A DNA stretch of 64,000 bases. Origin: Pedococcus cremeus. GTDB lineage: Bacteria; Actinomycetota; Actinomycetes; Actinomycetales; Dermatophilaceae. How positions within the stretch are numbered: the first letter of the stretch is position 1; each line of letters starts with the position of its first letter. The stretch is from the NCBI RefSeq assembly GCF_900111375.1, contig NZ_FOHB01000001.1:248001-312000 (forward strand), given 5' to 3'. The notes beneath the pieces are model-generated. The model was given only the letters and a program-made list of their open reading frames with translations, was not told where the DNA came from and ran no database searches. The position numbers were made by a program, and so were the translations under genes. Positions 57,607 to 64,000 of this stretch are shown here, in pieces.

Positions 57607-57622
57607 TGAGACGGCAATCTCA
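57607..57622. promoter_or_regulatory. Third IclR (NdgR/LtbR) box, upstream of the leader-peptide unit
   Basis: TGAGACGGCAATCTCA, a near palindrome (TGAGA-6 nt-TCTCA), matches the boxes at leuC/ndgR and leuB. It lies about 20 bp upstream of the GATAGT -10-like element of the leader-ORF unit, 53 nt downstream of the serA stop. Confidence 0.65.
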
Positions 57623-57674
57623 GGATTCACTCCTCCGCGAGGAGCCACCGATGTGCCACCCACGCGGCGGTGGG

Positions 57675-59261
57675 TCAGCCCTCGAGGTCGACGACGCGGA
57701 CCTCGGCCTCGATCTCCGCGGCAATGGCGGACACCACGTCGGCGGGGATGGCGCTGTCGACGGTGAGGGCCACCAGGGCACGACCGCCCTTGGTGTCGCG
57801 GGCGACCTGCATGCCCCCGATGTTGACGTCGGCCTCCCCCAGCAGGCGGCCGACGGCGCCCACGATGCCGGGGCGGTCGCCGTAGGTGAAGAAGGCCATG
57901 TGCTCCGAGAGGGGCACCTCGAGGTCGAAGCCGTTGATGCCGACGATCTTCTCGACCATGCGCGGGCCGGTGAGGGTGCCCGAGACGCTGACGACCGTGC
58001 CGTCGGCCAGGGTGCCGCGCAGGGTGGTGACGTTGCGGAAGTCCTGCGACGCCGGGTCGGTGAGCAGGCGGGCCTCGACCCCGCGCTGCTCGGCCAGCAG
58101 CGGCGCGTTGACGTAGGTGACCGGGTCCTCGGTGAGGTCGGTGAACAGGCCCTTGAGGGCCGAGAGCTTCCAGACGCTGACGTCGTGCTCGGTGATCTCA
58201 CCGTGCACGTCGACGTCGAGCTGCACCGGCACCGCACCGGCGACGGCGGTGAAGATGCGGCCGAGCTTCTCCACGAGGGCGATGCCGGGGCGGACCTCCT
58301 CGGCGATGACGCCGCCGGAGACGTTGACCGCGTCGGGGACGAGGTCGCCACCGAGGGCCAGGCGCACCGACTTGGCGACCGCGACGCCGGCCTTCTCCTG
58401 GGCCTCCTCCGTCGACGCGCCGAGGTGCGGCGTCACGACGACCGACTCGAACTCGAAGAGCGGGCTCTCGGTGGTCGGCTCCTTGGCGAAGACGTCGATG
58501 CCGGCGCCGGCGACGCGCCCCTCACGCAGGGCCTCGGCGAGGGCCTCCTCGTCGACGATGCCGCCGCGGGCCGCGTTGATGATGCGCACGGTCGGCTTGA
58601 CCTTGCCCAGTGCCTCCTTGCCGATGAGGCCGAGGGTCTCCGGCGTCTTGGGCAGGTGCACGGTGATGAAGTCGCTCTCGGCGAGGAGCTCGTCGAGCGG
58701 GACCAGGCGCGCCCCGAGCTGGCCGGCCTTCTGCGCCGAGACGTAGGGGTCGTAGGCGAGGACCTCCATGCCGAAGCCCTTCAGGCGCTCGGCGACGAGC
58801 TGGCCGATGCGGCCGAAACCGACGACGCCGACCTTCTTCTCGAGCAGCTCGACGCCGCCGTACTTGCTGCGCTTCCAGGCGCCGTTCTTGAGGGCCTCGT
58901 TGGCCGGGGCGATGTTGCGCGCGGTGGCGAGCAGCAGGCCGACCGCGAGCTCGGCGGCCGAGGTGATGTTGGAGGTCGGCGCGTTGACGACCATGACGCC
59001 GGCCTGCGTGGCCGAGGGCACGTCGACGTTGTCGAGGCCGACGCCGGCGCGCGCGATGACCTTGAGGTTCTTGGCCGCGGCGATGGCCTCGGCATCCATC
59101 TTCGTCGCGGACCGCACGAGCACCGCGTCGACGTCGGCGAGAGCCGGGAGCAGCTCGTCGCGGTTCGCGCCGTCGCAGTTGCGGATCTCGAAGTCCGGAC
59201 CGAGGGCGTCGATGGTGGCGGGCGAGAGTTCCTCGGCGATCAGCACGATGGGCTTGGTCAC
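57675..59261 (-). CDS. serA: D-3-phosphoglycerate dehydrogenase
   Basis: A 528-aa type 1 PHGDH, the first step of serine synthesis. RAGVGLDNVDVPSATQAGV, VGVVGFGRIGQLVAERLKG, INAARGGIVDEEALAEAL (catalytic Arg) and VVTPHLGASTEEAQEKAG (catalytic His) form the catalytic domain. An allosteric substrate-binding domain and C-terminal ACT domain (F-F-T-Y-G-D-R-P-G-I-V-G-A-V-G) follow. GTG 59261 has AAGGA 7 nt upstream. serA-leuB-ilvE adjacency is common in actinobacteria. Confidence 0.96.
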   Translation of the reverse strand: MTKPIVLIAEELSPATIDALGPDFEIRNCDGANRDELLPALADVDAVLVRSATKMDAEAIAAAKNLKVIARAGVGLDNVDVPSATQAGVMVVNAPTSNITSAAELAVGLLLATARNIAPANEALKNGAWKRSKYGGVELLEKKVGVVGFGRIGQLVAERLKGFGMEVLAYDPYVSAQKAGQLGARLVPLDELLAESDFITVHLPKTPETLGLIGKEALGKVKPTVRIINAARGGIVDEEALAEALREGRVAGAGIDVFAKEPTTESPLFEFESVVVTPHLGASTEEAQEKAGVAVAKSVRLALGGDLVPDAVNVSGGVIAEEVRPGIALVEKLGRIFTAVAGAVPVQLDVDVHGEITEHDVSVWKLSALKGLFTDLTEDPVTYVNAPLLAEQRGVEARLLTDPASQDFRNVTTLRGTLADGTVVSVSGTLTGPRMVEKIVGINGFDLEVPLSEHMAFFTYGDRPGIVGAVGRLLGEADVNIGGMQVARDTKGGRALVALTVDSAIPADVVSAIAAEIEAEVRVVDLEG

Positions 59262-59452
59262 GTGTCAGTCCTTCGTCGGTGGAGTCACGGGGAGGGGTGC
59301 GGCCCCCGGGCCCGTCACCGGGTGTGCGGCACGGCGGCGACACATCCGCGGGGACGGGTGGGCGGGGCACCGCGCTGTGCCTCGGTCAGCATACGACCGC
59401 GCTCACCATGTGGATGGGCGGTCCCGACATGTGGTCAACACCCCGGTTCGGG

Positions 59453-62400
59453 CTACTTGAGGATGACGAGCCCGTCCACGTAGGCGCTCCGTGACGACGC
59501 CGGCCGTACCACCACGGTTCCCGAGCGCGTGCTGGACGACAGCGGGAGCCAGACCACCTGCCGGTAGCGGGTCGTCGAGCTGTAGGTGCTGACGCGCCCC
59601 CACTTCACGCCACCGACCCACACGTCGAGCGGCGCGCACGTGCTGCACGTGGCCACCACGAGCCCCAGGCGTCGGCCCTTGACGCTGGTGCGACTGAGGT
59701 ACTGGGGCGTCCCGGTCAACCGGGTGTAGGTGCCGGAGAGGTACCGGCTGTTCGTGCTCCGCGTACCGCCGTGGTTCGACAGCGCGCGGTCGTCGAGCGC
59801 GACACTCGTGCACCGCTCCGGTGTGAAGGCGCCGAGGTTGCCGACCTTGTCCCTGGCCCGCACCGAGAAGCAGTAGCTGTAGCCGGCGGACAGCTTCAGG
59901 GCCAGTGACGACGAGGTCCGCTTCTGCCAGGTCGAGGGATAGACGTATGCCGTGTAGCCGCCGGACGGCGACGCGTACCGTTCGCGCACGTCGTAGGACT
60001 CGACGACGCTGCCGCCGGAGTCCTTGGCCGACCAGGCCAGGCTGAGGCTGGACCCGAGGAGCGCGGTGGGCAGCGCGGTCAGCGACACGGAGGGGGCGGC
60101 GCGGTCGACCGTCCACGTCGCGGAGACCGGCGCACTGCGCTGGCCGGAGGGGTCGGTGGCGACTGCCGTGACGGTGTGGCTGCCGGCAGCGAGATCGCTC
60201 AGCGCCCAGGTGGGGCCACAGGCCTTCCACGCGCCGGCGTCGAGCCGGCACGAGAACGTGAGCCCACCCACCGCGTCGTCGGCGTCCACTCCGCCGAGCC
60301 GAACCTGCGCCGAGGCGGACGTGACGGCCGGCACCGAGACGGTCGTCGTCGGCACTGATCGGCTCGTCGTCGTCCAGGCCGGGTCCTGGCCGCTCCAGCT
60401 CAAGAGCCGACGCCAGCTGGTCGCAGCTCCTGAGGCAGGCACCCGCACGGCAATCGTGCCCTTGCCCGCGACGCACGACGCACCGCCGACGCCCACGGCG
60501 ACCTCGGTGCCGGTCGGCGAGAACCTCGGCTCGTTGAGGGAACAGCCCGCGGGAGCCCACAGCACCGAGGCCGTGCCACCTGCCGCGGGAACTCGGTACA
60601 GGGCCTTGCCTCCGGTCGACGCCGGCCCGACCCACGCGATCTCCCCGGTGCGGGAGACCGTCACCGACGTCGACACCGTGAAGTTGTCGTCAGGGACTGC
60701 TGAGGTTCCGGTGACGCTGGTCCAGGACTCTCCGGCCACCTTCACCCATCGCAGGCCGGCCGGGTGCTCGTTGATGGGCGTCTCGCCACCTGCCATCAGC
60801 AGGGCGGTCCCGTCCGGCGACCAGCCGTACGGGACACCCTGGCTGCGTACGGCGGACAGCGCACCCGTCGCGACGTCCACGATGGACACGGTCTCGCCGA
60901 CGCCGTACCCGTCGACGTACGCGATGCGGCGGCCGTCCGGCGAGAAGCGGAGGCGCTTGAACTCGTGGGCGTAGTTGTTCGAGGTGAGCAGCCGACCGTT
61001 GGAGCCGCTGAGGTCGGTGAGGTACAGGCGCGCCGTGTTCGCTCCGTCCTCGTAGGTCGCGACGGCGAGGTGCTGGCGGTCCGGGGAGGCTCCCATGCCG
61101 GTCACGATGCCGTCGGAGGGCGGCCTCAGGGACACCCACTCCGGGTCGTCCGGGTCCGATCCGCCGCGGAGGCCGGAGTTGCCCGAGACGACGGCCTCGC
61201 TGGGCACCACGCCGCTCAGCTCACTGGAGGGGTTCGACTGCTCGCCGTTCTGCGCCACCGTCGTGACACGGTAGGTCACTGCTGCGCCCGACGGCGCCGA
61301 CCAGTCGGTCCAGTCCAGACTCGTTCCCTCCGGGCGGGCCACTGTTGACCAGGCCCCCGACCCCACCCGGCGTTCGATGAGGAAGCCCGACAGTGGCTGC
61401 ATCTCCTGGGCCTGCGGCAGCTCGATCCGCAAGGCCACGGCGCTCGTCGTGCGCCCGAGCCACCGAACCGTCGGAGCAGCGAGCTCCCGGTAGACCTTGA
61501 GCCTCGGGTCGGCACTCACTCCGGGCTGGCCATCGACCGTCGCGCTGAGCTGAAGCGGGTATCCGTCCGGAGCCGGCGCCACGTCGTTCGTCGTGCTGAC
61601 CGTGACCGTCGCGTCGCAGGAGGCGCCGGGCTCCAGCACCACGCCGTCGCACGCCGACGAGGTGCTGGGCTCGATGCCGCTGTAGCCGGACCGGGCAGCG
61701 AGCCGTCCGATCGTTGCCGGCGCGTCACCGGTGTTGCGCAGGTGCCACACCGTCTGCACCGAACCGCCTCGCACCACGGAGGGATTGGTTCCCGGACCTT
61801 CGAAGGGGACCTCGGCCAACGGCGTCGCCGAGTTGAACCGGACGTGGTTGCGCTGCACGGGGCCGTCGCCGCACGACCAGGCGAAGTCGGCGCCGAGCTG
61901 CAGAGGCACTCCGGACGCCCCGTAGACCACGTCGTGCACGTCGACAACCCCACGAGGGGGACCGGACTGGCAGTAGGTTCGAAATCGGATCTCGCCGTCC
62001 TGGGGCTCACTCGCCAGGACGTAGCGGCCCGGCCCGGGGAGTCGCCCGAAGGCGAGACCCAACCCCCAGCCCAGGGCCACCGATCCGTCCCAGTCCAGGG
62101 TGGGGTCCAGCGTCTGGCTGCGCCCGGGGAGGGGGACGCCATCCGGATCCTCCGGGCCGCTCAACACGAGCGTCCTGGCTCCTGCAGGCGCCGACGAGCC
62201 CTCGGGGTCCCTGGCCCCCGTCGCCGGGACAGACTCCGGTCCTGTCCCCGAACCGTCGACAGCAGCGACCGTGTAGGTCGCCGACTGGCCGGGAAGGAGG
62301 TTCGTGTCGCTGTACCGCTGGCCTGACCAGCTGAACGTGCTCGTGCTGCCGTCCACGGTGCGGGTGACCCGCCACGAGCGGTTGTACCCGTCCTGCGGCG

Positions 62401-62563
62401 TCCACTGCACGAAGACACCATCCGGGGCTCCGTAGGCGGTGACGGTCGCCACGAGGGGCTCGGCAGCTGTGGCGACGGTTGCCGCGCCGGATGCGGCTCC
62501 GCCCGCGACGAGTGCGGCAGACACCGCGGCTACCAGCACACGACGGCCCCAGGCCCTGATCAT
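59453..62563 (-). CDS. Large secreted multidomain protein (FN3/Ig-like domains around a TolB-like propeller)
   Basis: A 1036-aa protein with a signal peptide (MIRAWGRRVLVAAVSAALVA, Ala-rich cleavage region). An FN3-like domain (VTAYGAPDGVFVQWTPQDGY) is followed by a CARDB-like segment (V-W-H-L-R-N-T-G-D-A-P-A-T-I-G), a second FN3, TolB/WD-like propeller blades (LRFSPDGRRIAYVDGYG, YGWSPDGTALLMAGG, EPRFSPTGTEVAVGVGG), an Ig-like W-T-V-D-R-A-A-P domain and a final FN3. No sorting signal or catalytic motif. Function unknown; probably extracellular binding. Confidence 0.75.
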   Translation of the reverse strand: MIRAWGRRVLVAAVSAALVAGGAASGAATVATAAEPLVATVTAYGAPDGVFVQWTPQDGYNRSWRVTRTVDGSTSTFSWSGQRYSDTNLLPGQSATYTVAAVDGSGTGPESVPATGARDPEGSSAPAGARTLVLSGPEDPDGVPLPGRSQTLDPTLDWDGSVALGWGLGLAFGRLPGPGRYVLASEPQDGEIRFRTYCQSGPPRGVVDVHDVVYGASGVPLQLGADFAWSCGDGPVQRNHVRFNSATPLAEVPFEGPGTNPSVVRGGSVQTVWHLRNTGDAPATIGRLAARSGYSGIEPSTSSACDGVVLEPGASCDATVTVSTTNDVAPAPDGYPLQLSATVDGQPGVSADPRLKVYRELAAPTVRWLGRTTSAVALRIELPQAQEMQPLSGFLIERRVGSGAWSTVARPEGTSLDWTDWSAPSGAAVTYRVTTVAQNGEQSNPSSELSGVVPSEAVVSGNSGLRGGSDPDDPEWVSLRPPSDGIVTGMGASPDRQHLAVATYEDGANTARLYLTDLSGSNGRLLTSNNYAHEFKRLRFSPDGRRIAYVDGYGVGETVSIVDVATGALSAVRSQGVPYGWSPDGTALLMAGGETPINEHPAGLRWVKVAGESWTSVTGTSAVPDDNFTVSTSVTVSRTGEIAWVGPASTGGKALYRVPAAGGTASVLWAPAGCSLNEPRFSPTGTEVAVGVGGASCVAGKGTIAVRVPASGAATSWRRLLSWSGQDPAWTTTSRSVPTTTVSVPAVTSASAQVRLGGVDADDAVGGLTFSCRLDAGAWKACGPTWALSDLAAGSHTVTAVATDPSGQRSAPVSATWTVDRAAPSVSLTALPTALLGSSLSLAWSAKDSGGSVVESYDVRERYASPSGGYTAYVYPSTWQKRTSSSLALKLSAGYSYCFSVRARDKVGNLGAFTPERCTSVALDDRALSNHGGTRSTNSRYLSGTYTRLTGTPQYLSRTSVKGRRLGLVVATCSTCAPLDVWVGGVKWGRVSTYSSTTRYRQVVWLPLSSSTRSGTVVVRPASSRSAYVDGLVILK

Positions 62564-62689
62564 CCGACTTCCCCTTGCTGCATCCCCGCACCAGACGTCG
62601 GGCCGCGCACGAGGGTAGGCGACCGCTGGGCACAACGGTGCCCCGGTGTCCGTTTTCCACCCGTTCGGACGACGCCCGGGCCCGACACG

Positions 62690-62731
62690 CCCTCGCCCGC
62701 GCCTCCGGTCTGCGGGAGGCGCGGGCGAGGG
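62690..62731 (-). terminator. Terminator of the MFS transporter gene
   Basis: Perfect 17-bp arms (62690-62706 and 62715-62731) with an 8-nt loop lie 19 nt downstream of the transporter stop; this is among the strongest hairpins in the window. Confidence 0.85.
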
Positions 62732-62749
62732 TCTGGCAGGGCGAGGCGG

Positions 62750-64000
62750 CTAGGCCCGCTCGACCGCCTCGGAGTGCATGTCCTCGAGCTCCTTGCCGCG
62801 GGTCTCCTCGACCCACTTCCAGACGAAGACCAGCGAGAGCAGGGCGCACACGGCGTAGAACCCGTAGGCCAGGCCGAGCGAGACGTCCTTGAGCGAGGGG
62901 AACGAGACGGTGATGACCCAGTTCGCCACCCACTGCGCGGCGGCGGCCAGGGAGAGGGCGGCGGCGCGGATGCGGTTGGGGAACTTCTCGCCCAGCAGCA
63001 CCCAGACCATCGGGCCCCAGGACATGCCGAACGCGACGACGAACAGGTTTGCCGCGATGAGCGCGATCGGGCCCTGCGCGCCGGTGAGCTGGGGGGTGAC
63101 CGAGCCGTCGGGACCGGTCACCGTGTTGGCGGTGCCGAAGACGAACGCCATCGTCGCCAGGGTCACGGTCATCCCGACCGAGCCGATGAGGAGCAGCGGC
63201 TTGCGGCCGTAGCGGTCGACGGAGGCGATCGCGATGAGCGTGGTGGCGATGTTCACCACCGAGGTGATGACGGTGATCTTGAACGAGTCGGCCTCGCTGA
63301 AGCCGACCGCCTCCCACAGCACGTTGGAGTAGTAGAAGATCACGTTGATCCCGACGAACTGCTGGAAGACCGACAGGCCGATGCCGACCCACACGATCGG
63401 CAGCAGGCCGAGGGCCGGACCGCGCAGGTCGCGCCACGACGGCTTGGTCTCGTGCCGGAGCGTCTCCTTGATCCGCTCGATGCGCAGGTCGACCCCGTCG
63501 GTGCCGATCAGGCGGCGGAGCACCTTGCGGGCCTCGCTGTCCTGGTGGTTCGCCACGAGGTAGCGCGGGGACTCCGGGATGGTCATCGACAGTCCGCCGT
63601 AGAGGACTGCCGGAACCACCATGGCGATGAACATCCAGCGCCAGGCCTCCAGCCCCATCCACAGCACGTCCTTGGACGAACCCGCCGCCCCGGCGAGCAG
63701 GTAGTCGACCAGCAGCGACATGAAGATGCCGGTGACGATGGCGAGCTGTTGCAGCGAACCGAGGCGGCCGCGCACGTGTGCCGGGGAGACCTCGGCGATG
63801 TAGGCCGGCGCGATCACGGAGGCGACGCCCACTCCGATGCCGCCGACGATGCGGAAGAGCACGAGCACCTCGAGGTTGCCGGAGAGTCCGGTGCCGATGG
63901 CGCTGACGAGGAACAGCACGGCGGCCACCCGCATCACGAACAGGCGGCCGTAGCGGTCGGCGATGCGACCGGCCACCACGGCGCCGAGCGCGGCACCGAG
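62750..64000 (-). CDS. Sugar porter family MFS transporter (N terminus cut by window edge)
   Basis: About 417 residues are visible of a 12-helix MFS sugar porter. Family signatures are G-R-I-A-D-R-Y-G-R after helix 2, PESPRYLVANHQDSEARKVL after helix 6, QQFVGINVIFYYSNVLW in helix 7, and D-R-Y-G-R-K-P-L-L-L between helices 8 and 9, with W-K-W-V-E-E-T-R-G-K-E-L at the C-terminal end. The substrate is probably a hexose or pentose by proton symport. The first helix lies beyond position 64000. Confidence 0.92.
   Translation of the reverse strand, partial: LGAALGAVVAGRIADRYGRLFVMRVAAVLFLVSAIGTGLSGNLEVLVLFRIVGGIGVGVASVIAPAYIAEVSPAHVRGRLGSLQQLAIVTGIFMSLLVDYLLAGAAGSSKDVLWMGLEAWRWMFIAMVVPAVLYGGLSMTIPESPRYLVANHQDSEARKVLRRLIGTDGVDLRIERIKETLRHETKPSWRDLRGPALGLLPIVWVGIGLSVFQQFVGINVIFYYSNVLWEAVGFSEADSFKITVITSVVNIATTLIAIASVDRYGRKPLLLIGSVGMTVTLATMAFVFGTANTVTGPDGSVTPQLTGAQGPIALIAANLFVVAFGMSWGPMVWVLLGEKFPNRIRAAALSLAAAAQWVANWVITVSFPSLKDVSLGLAYGFYAVCALLSLVFVWKWVEETRGKELEDMHSEAVERA

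Larger units (their letters stand above)
57355..57674 (-). promoter_or_regulatory. 320-bp serA-leuB interval: operator, leader ORF and structured leader
   Basis: Reading leftward from serA, this holds the IclR box (57607-57622), a GATAGT -10-like hexamer (complement of 57580-57585), the leader ORF (57507-57554), an inverted repeat GCCAGCC...GGCTGGC with an internal CGCGG/CCGCG hairpin after its stop, and a 17-bp tandem duplication (57402-57435). It is lower in GC than the flanking genes. Confidence 0.55.

Noticed and set aside
57274-57663. A 129-codon open frame covering the whole serA-leuB interval
   Set aside because: The upstream part overlaps the operator, the leader ORF in another frame and a tandem duplication, and has no coding character; only the last 26 codons have a well-placed Shine-Dalgarno.

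Overview
The window is a very GC-rich, gene-dense chromosomal segment from an actinobacterium. The evidence is the conserved blocks smc-ftsY, amtB-glnK-glnD-ffh-rpsP and ddl-gpsA-plsC-cofC-murA-HU-leuD-leuC-IclR, an HU protein with a lysine/alanine tail, a mycothiol-type DinB enzyme, and F420-linked genes (cofC and a Ddn-like oxidoreductase). Gene content resembles Micrococcineae, possibly Intrasporangiaceae; this placement is inference only. There is no rRNA, CRISPR array, prophage or recognisable insertion sequence. All motif counts and alignments were made by eye.

Layout. 1-5.1 kb: the 5' part of rimM, an alpha/beta hydrolase separating it from khpA-rpsP, then a TauE-type exporter, an amidohydrolase and an HD-like protein. 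5.3-19.2 kb: a second alpha/beta hydrolase, ffh, the nitrogen-control unit amtB-glnK-glnD behind a possible GlnR operator, a DinB/MDMPI protein, ftsY, a small membrane protein, smc, chorismate mutase and a small coiled-coil gene. 19.3-32.3 kb: acyP, a secreted cell-wall-binding protein, mutM, rnc, rpmF, DUF177, a membrane O-acyltransferase translationally coupled to coaD, a hemerythrin, a cysteine-less HesB-like protein, rsmD, recG, a DAK2/FakA-like kinase and rpmB. 32.4-46 kb: thiL, a stand-alone AsnC-type RAM domain, a DUF3515 lipoprotein, ddl, a Cys/Met PLP lyase, gpsA, plsC, a cofC-cold-shock fusion, murA, HU, leuD, leuC, an IclR regulator (NdgR/LtbR type), a Ddn-like protein, tRNA-Glu and tRNA-Gln. 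46-64 kb: a cyclic-nucleotide-binding protein, gltX, a fumarylacetoacetase-family enzyme, a conserved unknown, argG, cimA, a DUF559/AbiEi-type cargo gene, ilvE, leuB, serA, a large secreted propeller/FN3 protein and a truncated sugar-porter MFS gene.

Branched-chain amino acid biosynthesis is the main theme of the right half (leuCD, cimA, ilvE, leuB, with serA). Three near-identical 16-bp boxes (consensus TGAGACRKCRATMTCA) lie between leuC and the IclR gene, in front of leuB, and in front of a cryptic unit between serA and leuB. That unit encodes a 15-codon leader peptide containing Val-Val-Leu-Ile followed by a 26-aa ORF. cimA is preceded by a classical attenuator layout: a short ORF ending Thr-Val-Ile-Ile-Asp, a competing hairpin, and a terminator with a U-tract. 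Between cimA and ilvE sits a single-gene insertion (wHTH + DUF559 nuclease) bounded by hairpin-forming terminal inverted repeats.

Two sequence-level patterns run through the whole window. The 7-mer GTATGCC/GGCATAC occurs 34 times by hand count, mostly at Tyr-Ala or Ala-Tyr codon pairs spelled with codons that look uncommon here (TAT, GCA), and also in intergenic palindromes. Several genes also carry short direct repeats that straddle their stop codons.
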